A stretch of DNA of 64,000 nucleotides, taken from Allacma fusca. Its lineage: Eukaryota; Arthropoda; Collembola; Symphypleona; Sminthuridae. This document shows positions 31,171 through 46,120 of this stretch, one piece after another; positions within the stretch are counted from its first letter, which is position 1, and every line of letters begins with the position of its first letter. A model generated the notes under the pieces. It ran no database searches. It worked only from the letters and a program-made list of their open reading frames with translations, and had not been told where the DNA came from. The DNA lies in the NCBI GenBank assembly GCA_947179485.1, contig OX359250.1, positions 44,985,450-45,049,449 on the forward strand, given 5' to 3'. The position numbers and the translations under genes are program-made.

Positions 31171-34100
31171 CCTTTTTCAGGCTATAAATAGTATGCACTT
31201 TCAACAATATATTAACTAAACTAAAGAATATCCGGCAGATTACAAAATTGAACAATTTCGTTCCATTAATTCGAAAAAAATACCAAATTTTCATTGCTCA
31301 AAATTTCCCAAAATTTTAGAGCGAACTGATATTAGAATTAAACCAATATCTCAGTATGCCAGAGTTTCATTCGCACAAGACTACGCTACGGTCATCCCGA
31401 TAACACAAAATCATACCGATTGATAGTACTTACATCTAAGGCTACCTACAATTTCAATAAATTGTTTAAAAGCACAGTACTGATCCCATTCTACACACTG
31501 ACATAATTTGACATGCTGCAACGATGACAAAATGTTGGAGGTAATCTGTTTAAACATCTTGGTAAGAAATTTCAAATCGAACAATGTACATGATTAAAGA
31601 CTATCGCTAAGACTACATCCCAACAAGTGCTTGGAATTCTCTGGTGTGTTCCAAGATTTCTAGCCTAGTTTGTTCGAACAGCAGGTTGACTCAAAATTAT
31701 CTATTTCTCCTAAACCAATAAACTTGGCCTGGCAACTTTCCTGGGATGCAGGCTATAAATCACGCAATTTGTACGGTGGTACAAGTTAACCGTTACAACG
31801 TGCAGGCAGAAAAAATTATATAAATATGTACATTAATAGCAAAATAACTTTTTTGTTGCTTGGTTTGAAATAGTAGTAACTCCAAAGATGCATAATTGAA
31901 TCACAGTAAATATTACCCTTCCTTTAAATGATAGCAAAATATTCTCCTACATATCCTGTATTTACTCCAAATGCCAGGCAAGAGCTCTACGTACGTATAC
32001 GCTTTCCTATATTTCAATATATATATTACAGGTTCTACATAACACTGAGTCAATGTTTGGATATCTCAGTTAAGACGCAGTGACAACAAAGTGTATAGTT
32101 GTAAGTATAAATACATATGTATGTACATTTCGATAGAAAATAAATGCATTTGTATGTATAGCACTGGAAAATTTCGAATGCAAGAGCACCCCTAAACAAA
32201 CGAATTTCGGCAGAAGAATTGATGAAAGATTCCTTTTTGGTTAACGTGTAGTAAATCTCTTATTCAGGAATTGCTCTCAATATGAAAAGACACATTGTAC
32301 TGTTGTAACTATAAAGGACAAAACTAAAATAATTTTTCAAAATACATATATATATGTATCGAGCTTCCAAATTTAGAATTAAAAACATTCAGTTCAATGG
32401 CTCGCAAACATGTCACAAAATGACTGTTTTACACTTTTTGCCTCAAGCACATAACTACAAATGCATAACTTGGCTGAACAGAGCATACAGTCTGACAACT
32501 AAAAGTGTTCATATTCTGGTGAGAACAATAATAATAAAGAGGACGGCACAAATCTCGGTTGTATCTCTTCTTTTGCTTTTCTTCGAATCACAAGGACTTC
32601 GTATGCCCGAATGGTCACGTTTTAACACAAGGAATCAGAGGATGACGTTAAGAAATGCATGATCCACATGCCCGAGGTAGCTGATCATATGTCACCCATT
32701 TAACACCATCCTGTTGGGAATCACAGTTTTGAATTTTAGTTTAGTTTTTGTAAAATTTAATTAAATTTATCTTTAAATTTAATTTAATGCAGCTACAAAA
32801 CCAGATCCTAGGAGATACTATTTAAGTAACATTTGATACAATATTTGTTTAGGGACAGTGTTTAATAAGTTCGGGGGTTGGAATTTTGTAGAAAGACGGA
32901 GAGGATCTCCCCAGGGAAATATATTTCTGGGAGGGAAAATCTCAAAAGTAGGGGATTCTATCTTGAGAACAGGGCATTTACAATTTGTCGATTTTTCTTC
33001 TGGCAGGGATTAGCAAATTTGTTAGGTAAACACGAATTTTTAGATTGATCTTGTTAAATTGATGACCTGTTATCAGAAGAAATTTTCTAAATTGTTAAGG
33101 ATCTTCTAAAACCTCCTAATCTTCCGTAGGAAATTAGGAAATGATTTTCCAGTGACATTTACAAAACTCCGGCCCCTGTAAATTAGGAACAATTGTACTA
33201 CGTGCATAAAAAGCTCAACTCAATAACCTTTTCGCGTTTAGGATCTCTTTATAATGACTCTCCTTAATTGTACATTAATCTCTGTAAAGCGGCACCCTAG
33301 TGTCCGACCCGAGAATTATTACCTTTTAACCTTTATGTTATGTCCTCACAATAGAATCCAAAGAAGCTTCTGTTATGCTGTCATATTATTACTGTACCCT
33401 GCTCATTCTCCTGTTATTTCCGACGTTTAGTTGATTACTGTTTTTAGGATCATAATAGGCCGTACATAATCTCTTGGACTTTCCAGCTGCAAAGTTAAGT
33501 TCAAATTGATTCAAGTCTTTACAACGACCATTCCTTACAACAACAGAATTGGTAATTTTGTTGTAATCTCGTTATAGGAAAGGCATAGAATAAATTATAC
33601 GGTATCAGTCATCTAGCTGTAATTAGTTGAAACACACATTTGTACAAAATATATAACCACTATAAACCCCACCTGAATATCGGATATTTGTTCAGCAAAC
33701 ATATTTGGAAGGTCGTCAGTGCCGTAATTGTTTCGAAAATCAGCAGCGCATATTTTCACATGCCCACGGATATCCAATTTACAGAAATTTTTTGAATGAG
33801 GAGGTTAAAATACATAATGAGCAAACTTGAATTATATCAATCGCTTGATGTAATTCAAGTTCATAATCACAATTTAGCATTCAGGAAGGTTAACACTTCT
33901 TTACAATCTCGCACTCTGTAAAACAAACAAAGTTGAAGCCATGTAAGACCATTCCTGTATAATGTAGATAACTTGTAAGTACATATGTGGTGAATGTGTT
34001 GCCCCTCTCCCGCTGAGAATATTCCCTCTAAAAGGATCCTCTTGTAGGGAGCGGAAACTGTGGAAATACATCCCTCGGGGAAACATGTGCACGACACACC

Positions 34101-34464
34101 CGGTTGCAATGGGCCTGGAAGGAATGTATGTTAAAATCAATCAAAACGTACATAGTTGATCCCAAACTACACTTCATCCTACCATTTCATAAAAATTGGG
34201 CTAAATAATTTTCAGGCATACTACCAATGAATGTATATTACTCACAATTTGCTGATAAAAAACTCCAGGCTCGAAGTATACTGAATATATGATTAAAGAA
34301 GGAATCTTATGCAGGAATCTAGCCAAATCCCTGCACAAAATTTTGTATCTTGCACTTGATAAAAACTTTTGCTACTTATTAATATATTATTAACTGACTG
34401 GAGAATATAGGCAATTTGAAGTTTTTTCGAGGCCATTTAAAAATGTCGTAAAAGACAAAAATAC

Positions 34465-34569
34465 CTTCTTGCAAGCAGCAATCCTTGTACGACTCTGGCC
34501 AAGTTCTGGCAGAAGGAAGCAAATAGCGAGTGTTGTTACGAAGGAAACTAAGAAGCACAGGAAAAATTC
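34465..34569 (-). pseudogene. minus-strand GPCR exon relic (unit 2)
   Basis: This is the unit 2 copy of the relic at 19496-19600, with the same frameshift and the same donor-like end. Confidence 0.58.
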
Positions 34570-36768
34570 CTATCCACAATAAGCCAAACAACGTATTAAA
34601 TGCGGTGCGAATTATTTTTAGTAATAGTTTTTTAAAGCCCAACAGGTTTCGGGTGACACGCAAGAGAAAAAACTTTCCTGTGACTTGTAATCCCTGTCAA
34701 TAACAGCACATTTCTGTTGACTAAATTCGTTAATGTATACTGAACGACTGAATGTAAAACAATGGCTTTGCACAAGCATTCTCGCAAGCGGCGCAGAGCT
34801 ACAGTATCAGAAGAGTTTGTTAAAACATGAGTGAAATAGGAAACTATAATCCAATTAAAGGGGGAATCGAGTAAATCCAATTCCCATGACATCACTGGAT
34901 GCAGTTTGTAGTACTCGAATTTCACTTTTGTTTTCTATTAGGACTCAATCCACCGAGATATAGAGGGATTTAATGCAGTATGCACACGATATTATTGACC
35001 CATATCAAGGCAGCTTGTAATAATCGTATCTACTACGGTATTGAATCTACATTAAAAATTAGTTTTTCCAGGGCTGCCCTTACAAAAAGTATGCTCTGTA
35101 TTTTCTATTAAACAACATTTCACCATCGGTTCGCACTATTTTATCAGGACAAAATCAATACTTTTGCTCTGAAGCTTATCTGACACCATAAATCAATTAC
35201 ATTACAATCTCTGTTAAAAAACATGACAATTCAGTTTAATTTTTGGCAAAAGTGATTGCGTTTATTTGTTTGTACATTTTTAAAGTAAAATATCTGATGA
35301 CCGTTTTTATTGGTTCATCCCAATTAACATCTGCATTTCGCTCTTGTAGTGGCTTACAACTATTTCTGTTATTGGAGCAAGTAACATGAATTTGTTGTCC
35401 GACACGAACCCATTTATCGAACCCATATATTCGAGATTCTTATTTTACAGTACTTACTTAGGTGTAATCCCCCAGGGTGCATCAGTTTGAAGGAATTTAT
35501 CTCTTGTATTTATGGAGGATGTACAGACGTTAGTATAGAAATTACTATCTGCCCAGCAGTTCTTTCATAGAACCGTCCTGGTACGAATGTATGCAATTTT
35601 AACTTAGTCATCTGAATCACGGTGAATGCCAAATATATTTGCATGCTCCAACTTGAGTACCAGCTCTTTTCAATAATTATACTGAAAGAATCAAAGTTTG
35701 AATTTTATACATTGCAAGTAATTATTGTGCAGTGAAATGTATACATTCTGTATATATCTATGATAATCCATGCATGTATATATGTATAACTACCCAAAAT
35801 CCTGTTGTTCTCACTAGACGTGTGCATATGTATATCTATGATAAACTAATTGCAATCCATGCCGTTTAGAACAAAATTAAATATTTCCTGCATAAAATAA
35901 AAAACTGGTCAAAGCAACATAATAGAATGCTCTTATAAAGTCAACTTAATTTATACTGCATATAATGGGATTGTAAACCGACTGAAAATAAAACATGAAA
36001 TTCAATCGCAGCAACTGCAAATAGCCATATCATGGGACTAGGGTTGATTCCTTTTGTATTTGTGACTTTCTTTTACAGCTGTCCGTTAATTGGGAATGAA
36101 TTTACCTGCATGCCTCGTGTTATAATTAACTGCAAACTAATGAACTGCTTCAGTTTCACTTTGCCTTTGAAAATGTGCACTTATCCTCGTTAATCTCAGA
36201 TCATCATCAGATTAGAAGCCATAAATATCACCAAGTACAAGCGTTCAGTTCTTGGAAGTGCTTACTTTAAAAAATCTTATTTACGTTTACATTGAAATTC
36301 CAATATGGTAAGGTTTTAAAAAATTTGCTGGGAAAATAATTTTTATTATGAGTTTTTATTTTTCACAAAATATTTGCTCTGGCTAGTTTAAAAAGTAAAT
36401 TATCTTAATATTGTATCTCTACAGTTCAAAGTCTGAAGTCGCGGAAATACACGGTAGTAAATCAAAGACATGTTTTTAACAATGTATTAGTGCCTGATAT
36501 TTTACTGACCATGCGTTTCATATTTCCCCAGGCCAAAAAATGGGTCACATATACATAATGCACTAACGATAATTTTGATGGAATTCAAATGTAAAAATTG
36601 TCTGGTATATCTTAAGAAATTTTGATTTTCCTGAAGTGAAGAGTGTCTTGAAGAGTTTTAGTAAATGTTGTACATTGAATTATCATATTTGTAGTTTCTT
36701 ACTCTACATTTTATGTACATAGGTGTCTGATAGTATGGAGTTAAAAAAGCTGCTGTATTGAATGGGAC

Positions 36769-38376
36769 ATGGAGCTGGAAGAAATAGAAAAAAATAACTT
36801 AAAGGATTTCAAGGAAGGACGGAATGTTTCTTCGCCACCCTATTTGGACCACTCTTTCGCCCACATTTCCTTTGCTCATTTTCTGCTATGTGTTGTATCA
36901 GTTGGAGTAAGTCTTATGGTTTTCGTGTCCGCCTGGTGGTGCAAGAAGCCTATTTCCCCTGGGTTATTATTAAATATGTCTCTCGTTTTAGCTAACCTCT
37001 TGATGGGAATTTTGGTAATGGCTGAATTATTATTGGATGATGCCATACCTGGTTTATTTCAAAATAGCGGAAATTATTTCTGTTTTGCTGTGAATTTACG
37101 TATCATGTGTCAGGGCTGTACTTTAATTTCGGCACTTCATTTTCCTGCCATACAAATCAATGCCTGGATGACCCTAGCAAAAAGAAATTACAGGAGTGTT
37201 ATGACTCGTGGAACAGTTCAAAAACTGGTTTGCATGATTTGGGTTGCTGTAATTATTGAAATATTTTCTTATTTCTTCGCATCTGGAATTTTCACTGCAC
37301 GTGTTGAGGAGTGTATGGGCCTTGTTATTTTGAAAAGATTGTTCTGGAAAATTATTTATTTTTTCTGCTGCTTCAGTTCCTTCATAGCAACACTTGTGTT
37401 TTTTTTTCCAACTGCAAAAACTTGTGAGGAGTCGTACAAGGACTACTGCCTGCTATCAGGTACACAATCATTTTTTTCATGGTGACGATATTAAAAGAGC
37501 CGAGAAAATATTCACTCCTATAGTTGTACACGTACCCTTGATATTTTTTGGGGCAATTTCTGGTTACATTACTGGGGAGCCGGTTTTTCCATTTGACCCT
37601 AGATAGATTAGATATCATTGGGACCGGCAGTTCACAGTCCCACAGAATTCGGAACCCTGGCTGCAGTTACCAGGATTTAAAACATAGATAAGATGAAGTT
37701 AAAAAAATATTAGACAAATTAATATTTTTACGTTTAGATACGATAGGCGGTTCCTAATGTTAAAGTATACTGTTTATGTGGGTCCTTGAACAGTTCTAGG
37801 GTCACTATTTTGTACCCCAAAAAGGTACTAGTTCTAATGGCATTCAACTTTCTTCGATTCGGGGGCTCCTATATAAAGAGCGCATTGTAAATAAATATGA
37901 ATTGTGCTATTATATTTGTATGTTGACTCTTTGTATGACACTTGCAGGGCTCTGGTACTCCAACTAGACGAATGGACAGCGACCTAAAGTTTACTTGTGG
38001 TTTATTGCTTCTAACATTTGTAATTGGGATTCTACCAGAATCCATTTGGAATTTGCTTATTTGCGAGAATTGCTTGTTTCAGCATTCTCAGGTGAGAAAG
38101 TTTATCATTAACAATAATATTATTTGTATCCTTAATTTGATACAGATTTAATTTGATTTAATCAACCGGTTCTAATATTTTATTCACCAGATTCCAGATG
38201 GCGTGCAAAAAATTTCTCATTTAATTTTTCGAACAATCCTGATATTGATGACGTTGGCAATTCCTGTTATATTTGTTGTGCAAGTATCCGATGTTGCGGT
38301 GGGTTTTCAAGTATTTTTAAATTGCAACACAACTTTGCAATATTTTTGTACCTTATTACGATTCACAGTATTTTGA
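36769..38376 (+). pseudogene. GPCR copy 2, exon 1 frameshifted
   Basis: The exons correspond to 36769-37459, 37948-38091 and 38191-38376, with the same splice sites as copy 1. In TM5 the run after CACTTGTG has nine T where copy 1 has eight. The reading frame shifts and stops at 37483-37485 after 238 codons if unspliced, losing TM6 and TM7. Otherwise I found no difference in the coding sequence. It is either a very young pseudogene, a truncated receptor, or a homopolymer error in the assembly. Confidence 0.72.
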
Positions 38377-40665
38377 GACGCCAGAGTGATTACTACTTTC
38401 AAGCCAGCAATCGGTGTGCACGTATTTTGTACTTTTTATTTGTATTTTACTAAATGTCCCAGTACACACGATTTCAGACCAATTTCACAAATTTTCACAA
38501 TCACTCCTGTTAAACTTTCTAGGAGCAAGGGTAGGGTTTCCCGAGTCTCGCCTAAATTTCTCAAGGATATTTTAAATTTTTTAAGTTAAAGAAAGGCCTC
38601 AAAGTTAAGTTAAACTTGAGTGTAGTTTGAATCGTGAGTTTGCACTTGATGGTACATTAAAACTGAAATTAGAACTCAAATTCTATTTGAAACCCAAGTT
38701 TGAACTCAAGTGTAACCTGAAACATGACAGTGAACTCGGAGTCAAACTTGAAATTTTTGAAATTTACTTTATCAAAACTATGATGGAAGTAATAACATTT
38801 TAATATGTAATTCGCTACAACAGGCTGGTCTTAAACAGATGACATGTGGTTTCCTACCTGCTTCATGCAGATCATGTACATCAAAAAGTCATCCTTTAAT
38901 TACTATTTGAATGTGAAGATTCATTTGGAGATTCAGCGCGTGGAATTTGAAGAAAATCAACGGAAGATTATAAACCAAATAGTTTCATCCTAAACAATAA
39001 CTTCAACCCGTCATGCTCTGTTTGATGTATTCACTTGTGTATGTTATATATTTTGATCAACATTTAAACTTTAAACTCGGATTAAATTGTAAATTTGTTA
39101 TCAAAATTTACAAAAATATTCTGATACGGGAAGCACCAGTCCAGGTGTAATTTAGCAGATGAAAGTATCAGGTGTCGGATTATCGTAAACCCCCCTGCAA
39201 ATACATATTTTTTGAATTTCTCCTGCGGGAAATGTTAAAGCGCCCTCTCTTACTCGAGTAGAGTAGTGTAAGAGTAGGTAAACGACAAAGGAAGCAAAAT
39301 GTTTTTGCAAAGCCCATGGGTGTTGATTTTCCTAAGAATGAAGTTGAAAGTCTTTTTTATCAAAAAGCGGCTTTTCCCTGGCAACCCGCATATATACAAT
39401 AGCAAATTCAAAACATCGTTTGGAATGAAAGCTTCGGTGGGTAACAGTGGAAAACTGGAGTACGAATGGGTGAACCATGTTGCTCTATGGATTAGGAATG
39501 CCACCATTAGGTTTCTTGTAATCATCCTGTATTTTAGGAGGCATGCCTGTGCATAAAAAACGCTTAATATTTAGTTGCTAAAATTCATTAATAAACTTCC
39601 TTCACGATTTTGGCTCATGTTATCACGCATTAGAATTACTTATTCTGTTCACATTAAATACAAAATAATAAGCAATAAAATTGAGTTTATTACAACTCTA
39701 GGTATTGTACACATTGTGTTCATTGTAATCAAATACTTTTAAGAAATGAGTTTATGTCATGTGAAATTTAATATCCTGAAATTTAAAACATGTTTAACAA
39801 TGTTCCTTCGTCTTACTCAGAGCAGTCATTGTAACAAAATCAATTTTTTTACCGTTCAGAAAAAACTGGGAAAAGATGCAAAACAGGTATTTTAAGCAAA
39901 AATACTGTTAATAAGCGAGTTTCTGAAACGTATTACACTAAATATTCTATATGGTGCTTTCCTCTTAGATATAATTCCCTCTTATTGGTCAAATTGAATG
40001 TGCTAACATTAATGACAGAGTTGTTCATGATTTGGGAACTACTATAAAGACAATTTGATGTATTTACAACATCGTTTTGAAAGATTATCTTAATAAGCCC
40101 CAACACGTGTGGTGTAGTATTGTTGGTTTAATATTGATAATGGTTTGTATTTGCTGTGGAATTTCAAGGTTGACAGTTGTACTATTTGTGGCTATAACGA
40201 TGGTTGGCATTACACTGGGATCTCCTCCAACACCAGGGCCACCTATTGACGGAGTAATACAATGCTTTTAAGAGTAGCTATAACGAAAGTATATATTATT
40301 TATTTACAACAATGTCATCATGCCTAAAATAAAATTGTTTGATTTAAGGGACCATGCAAACCTCCAAGTCAGTTTTGCGTTACCCACTTTGAATGTTGCA
40401 GCAGAGTTTGTGACAAAGGTACTCTACACTGCGTGAACTGGTGAAGGAATTGCAGTACCAATATCGTGACGTATCTTACTTCCAATTCTAACGGAATTTG
40501 AATAGCCATACAATTTAAAAATTTGCGAATAAATAGGTGAATCTCTAGTTGACAAGGAATTATAAAAATTAAAAACACGGGATAATAAAAGTAAAGCTGG
40601 GCATATACTAACAATTTGTTTATTTTGCACATACGTCTGTTTTCCAAAAAAGTCTTGTTTGCAAG

Positions 40666-41176
40666 TAGTGGTCGGACCAGTTCAGTTCAAAACTAAAAAT
40701 TTCAGTTCAGTTTGGTTCATACAAATTTTAGTTCAGTTCGATACAAAAACTAAACTGAATGGTTCGGTTCCAGCGTAAAACCGAACTGAACTTAATAGCT
40801 TGAACTGATTGTTCCGCATGCACAATAAAGCCTGTTTCTGTCGTTCTGTATGACGCACTTCTCATCTCTGACTGCTACTTTTTAAGAAATATCTACGCAA
40901 AATGTGATTGCATTTGCAGTGCTAGAACAGTACTTGATGGAACATATTTAAAATCGGATTAAAGTGGGATACAAAGAACTGTATACCCCTTATTTAAAAA
41001 GTCTCTCTATATGTAGACATATTCAGTTCAGTTCAGTTCGGTTTCAGTTCATAGAGAGAACTCAACTGAACTGAACCGAAGAACAGCTAACTGAATTGAA
41101 ATTTTTCGATTCAGTTCACTTTGTGAACCAAACTAAACTGAATTTTACGAAGAAAACTGGACTAGTGCGACCACTA
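40666..41176. mobile_element. hAT-type MITE, AGTTCAGTTC family (unit 2)
   Basis: This is the unit 2 copy of the element at 25716-26226, with the same TIRs and the TTTGCAAG duplication. Being at the same site, it was carried by the segmental duplication and not inserted separately. Confidence 0.95.
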
Positions 41177-41263
41177 TTTGCAAGTCAAGGTATGCACGCT
41201 GTTTTTAAGTAGCACTTTGAACCCAAAACAAAAACTTCAATCAAACGGCATTTGTGTTGCAAT

Positions 41264-42243
41264 CAGGGTTGCTGATTTTTTTCAAAAAAATCAGATTTAT
41301 TTGATTTCAATCGGATTTTTTTGATTTAAATCAATATTTTATGATTTAAATTCAAAATTTTATCGTACGATAGAATTTTCATACAAATATTTGGATTTTA
41401 ATTTTCCTAATAATATTGTACACTGTTGACACCAATGAAACTTGAACAATTAATAGAATGTATTGAGAGAAATTTTCAAAGGCAAGCCAACTACCTAATA
41501 TGAAATAAAAAGCTGGTTTTTGAAGTCAAACGCTGTGTTGGACAGATACCGACTGTCTCATTTGGATTTTTATTGATTCATGTATACACGATACACATTA
41601 TATAAAATATATATGTATACAGTGTTTCGGGACGGGATGGTAGAATATGTTGGGACAAAAAAATTATATCCAAATTGGGAATATACCGTTTAAACAAGTG
41701 TGAATATCTCTACAAAAGTATAACATTTAAAAAATGCAAAATTCACACAGTCAAACCTTGCCACTTTAAACGGTACTCTTTTAGAAAGATGGGATATTGG
41801 GATGTTTTTGTAGTTTCTGTTACGGACGAGACAATTTCGGGATATAAATATTGTCCCCGAGTTATTTTGGGACGGCATTGGAATAATAATTTTTGTCAAT
41901 GGATTTTGAAACGAGACGGAATCTTCTGTGTGACATAACAATTATCCCCAGCAGAAGCTCCAGTATTATACAATACTTCAAAACTCACTCATATCCAAAT
42001 TGTATGGGACTTTGACAGCTTGACATATAATCAATATGTCAGCATACCCAAATAATCCTGAAAATTATCAAAATCCTAAATGGTCTCATGCCAAAAATTT
42101 GTATAAACACAAAAATGGACGTTTTACAACGTTTGGAGAAGTAAAATTATATTTTATCTAACCGCAAAAGTTGAAAAGTCAATTTTGATTTAAATCAATG
42201 ATTTATTTGAAAAAAATCAAGTGATTTAAATCAATCCACCCTG
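41264..42243. mobile_element. hAT-type element, GATTTAAATC family (unit 2)
   Basis: This is the unit 2 copy of the element at 26314-27293, with the same ends and GTTGCAAT duplication. Confidence 0.95.
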
Positions 42244-44433
42244 GTTGCAATACGTATGAAAAATTATTTGACAACAAGGCAATTCGACAGGCGAGATACC
42301 AAATAAAAAATTAATGTGGTTAACCAAGGCAAAAAGAAACGGGTCAAACACATTGCAACGTCTTCTAAGAGCCTTTGTAATTTGATATCCGAAGGCTGCA
42401 GCAGTCTTTTCATAACGACGTTACGCATCTAACGAAATTAATTGAATGTACTGCTGTTAGGAATTCTTCTACATTTGGAGCAACATTCATATTGCAGCAT
42501 CTCTCTTTGATGAGAACAATAATTCTGGAATTTTTGTTACAAGTATTTGTAATATATATTACACATTCAATTATTTCCCCTATGGTGTTTTCGAAAATGT
42601 ATGAAATATAGTGACACTATTAAATTTTTTCGGAAAACGAAGTTCTGCTGCAGCCACCATACATTTATCTACATCCAACGTTTGAAGAAGAACTAGTTTT
42701 TACAGGAAAATAACACACATATACATATGTATACATTTATTATTGTATACATAGTTTGTTCAAAATACACTCCTTATAAGGAATTTCCTCCTTAAATTCA
42801 AATTGTTTGGCATCGTTAATTGTCAGCATATGTTTAATAATTTGGCATGCCTCTTTTAGCGGTGCAGCTACAAAGTGTGTATATTACAGATAGCATCCAC
42901 CATATTTTCTAACCCCAGTGAGGCTGAATGGGAACGAGCTTTTCGGAGCAATACTCATTTTTTAGTCAAATAGTATTACGGAGATCCATGTCAAATAATC
43001 GGGAAATATCGTGTACTAGTCTTAAATGAATACATACAAACAATTCAGAGAATTCCACCTGGTTGCAAGCAGTTAGTATTCCCTTAAACCCCGAAAGAAC
43101 GAAACTTACGAAAACTCATCGGAATCACAAGTTTAGTTATTCAGCTACGAAGTTACATGTAATTATTATGCTTATTGCATTAATCTTTGTGTAGGTATAA
43201 TTACCGCGTACTAATTTTTTGGGGTTCATTTTGCCTCGCCGGACAATACCTTTAACCTGATTCTTACACATGGATTTCCAGATAAATAATTACATAAACT
43301 GTGTGGAACAGCTCATGTTTTCAATGATTTAGATAGCAAATTTGAGATAATACCTGATGTTTCTAAACTTGCCGAGAAAAACCAAATCAGTTTATATGTA
43401 TATTTATACCAGTAATTAAAAATCCAAGTCATTATTTGTCAGTCTTTGGACAGATCCGAAATCAATTCTTTTACTTAGTGTGGCACTAGCAACGAGTGGC
43501 CGGCAGTGGTTGTAATACTGTTAATCACCCCGGAATACCATTTTTTAATATCCCTCCTGAATCTTGTGCAGAGCTGCGCTCAAGTTCAAGTAGACCATGA
43601 GTATTTCAAGTCATGGTCAAGTTCGGGTCATGGTCAAGTAAAATATAATGGATACTTGAACATTCAAGGCATGGTCAAGTTATTTATTCTACTTGACCCT
43701 GAGATTTGAAATCAAGTAGTTATCATGGTCAAGACAAAAAATTCTACTTGAGAGTCAAGTCATGTTCATGGTCAAGTAAAAATGTATAAATCCTTGACCA
43801 TGAACCATAAGTATTTCAAGTACTTATTCAAGTAACGAAACGTTACGCATATCGAAGTTGTGGCACTATATATTTCAATAGGTTTTTTTTCATAATGTTA
43901 TCGTTACTCCGAGACTCCGTATCCATACATGTTCTTCTAAACTACATATTTTTGGGTTACGATTCAATATCTCTAGATATTGGAAAGCCACAGCTGTAAT
44001 AGTGAACGAAAGAAAACGAATATAAAAACTTTGGAGCAGCACCTATGAAAGCAACAGTGTTCAATGTTCGATTGTTGTATAAAATAAACGCGTTGTTAAT
44101 CAATCAAGTTACTTAAATCCAAGTACTCTTTTCATTCTAAACAATTTAACATCTGTAAAACGTTAAACACTACCACATAAGCCAGTTTGTTTCATTAACA
44201 GGGTGGACGCTGAACTGTAGATATTTTCAGTGAAGCACAACCCAAACTTGAATGTTAGCGTAAGTAATTATTATTAACAGGAAAATTCAATGGGAAATGA
44301 TTTACTTACTTCTAAAAGACTGTTTACCTTACAATTAGCACAGACTATTCGTAGTTTCTCGTGATTGAAGGTTGGCTAAAACTAAAACACAAGACATTAA
44401 AATATCCAACTGAAGCAGCAACTCATATATATA

Positions 44434-45177
44434 AGGACTTTATTGTCACTGCTTTCCATTGAAAGTAGCCATTACTGACTCAGTATACTATTTGACAAGG
44501 TATTCATTATTAATATTATATTGAAATGTTTACAGATAAAATAATTAAACATTATTATATAAATGATTATGGCATATTAATGCACCATTTTTTAAAACTA
44601 TTGTAACAATATCATTAATAACTGATACAGGGATTTTAAATCTATTTATAAAATTCATGAAAAATTTTGATATTGTCCCTCTAGCACCAATGTAAAGAAC
44701 AATGGTTTCAATATCTTTAACATCAAAATTAGATTTAAAGTAAGGAATACATGGATCATAAATCGATTTCTTCTGTTGATTCACTTGATCTGCTTGGTTA
44801 ATATGATCTTCCATTCTGATAGTAGGGTCAATAATAAACGCTGTTTTAGATCTCATGTCAACTGCAAATATATCTACCCTTCTACTTCTTCCATCTGAGT
44901 CTTCACAAAATACTTCTTCTTCAACCTTGAAACCTCCTTCTCTCAACTTTGTTGCCAACAGGGTTCTGATAGTATGATGACGTGTGTTTCGAAGTAGTTC
45001 TCCTCTGGAACATTTGCCAAGGATGTGACCTAAGGTTTCATACTCGTTGCAATAACGGCAACGGTTATTTCCTTGACTAAATCCAGGATTGGAACGCACT
45101 GGTAAAACATTAGCAGTCATTTTAATTGCATTTGTCCATTCTGAGGTAGACAAGCCACGTTTATTCGTTAGCCATTT
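44434..45177 (-). pseudogene. R2-like retrotransposon C-terminal fragment (unit 2)
   Basis: This is the unit 2 copy of the fragment at 29484-30227. The frame is open at 44545-45177. It differs by one base (T at 44785), which changes His123 to Gln. Confidence 0.85.
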
Positions 45178-45794
45178 ATTTATTTATTTATTTAGAAGCT
45201 TGACAATTGTGAATAATATTGTTATTTGCTAAGTTTTAACCATAAATGGTGTACTTGGTGTATTTTAAGTGTGAATACTATTTTTCTATTTCTATTTTTT
45301 TAAAAACTTACGTATCCAAATACTCGGGTACAGTTGTCACGGGTACGAGTAAATGACCCCATTATACCCGTACCCGGTGGGTATATACCCATTTTGAAAT
45401 CCTTGTATCCATACCCATACCCGTATCCGTACCCAAAATTTGGAGCCAACCAAAGTGTACCCTGGTAGATCCCGGAATTGTTCGGGTACAAAAAATCGGT
45501 ACCCGGGTAGTACCCATACCCGTACTCGTACCCGTTTATTCACTGCCCTGCAGGAAGGTTCTCAAAGGTCTTAAAAATTCCTGCTTAAATAAGGTTAACG
45601 ATTTTCAAAATCCCAATTGGCAAAACTAATTTCCTTACAAGACATCAAATCCCTGCCAAATAAGTTCAGCAATTTTAAAAATCCCTGCCAATAAAGGTCA
45701 ACGAATTTAACAATCAGGTTCGGTAAAAATAAACCTTCCCAGTGAGGATTTTCTTGCAGGAAATAGTTTTTCCCTGTAGCTCCTGAGAGAGAAA

Positions 45795-46120
45795 GACTTT
45801 ATTGACACTGCTTCTCAATAGAAGTAGCCCTTATGGACTCAGTATACTATTAACAATTTTCAATTAAGTAACTAATTAGTATAATTTATGACTTATAAAG
45901 ATGATTATTACAAATTAATGCACCGTTCTTAAGAACTAAAGATACTATTTCTTCAATAACTTTCATTGGTATCCTAAATCGTTTTAGGAATGATACAAAA
46001 AAATTTGAAATTGTTCCTCCTGCCCCAATGTACAGTCCAATTGTTTCCACTTCCTTTAGATTGAATTTTGATTGAAAGTAGGGGATGCATGGATCATAAA
46101 TTGATTTCTTTTCTTGATTC
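45795..46120 (-). pseudogene. R2-like retrotransposon 3' fragment spanning the unit 2/3 junction
   Basis: This copy corresponds to 30845-31170, offset 14,950. The 77-codon tail is open at 45886-46120. Confidence 0.82.

Larger units (their letters stand above)
30895..45844 (+). repeat. 15-kb tandem unit 2
   Basis: This is the second copy, 14,950 bp. It has private bases at 39625 (A, others T), 44517 (T, others A) and 44785 (T, others A). The layout is the same as unit 1, with every element present in the same orientation. Confidence 0.97.
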
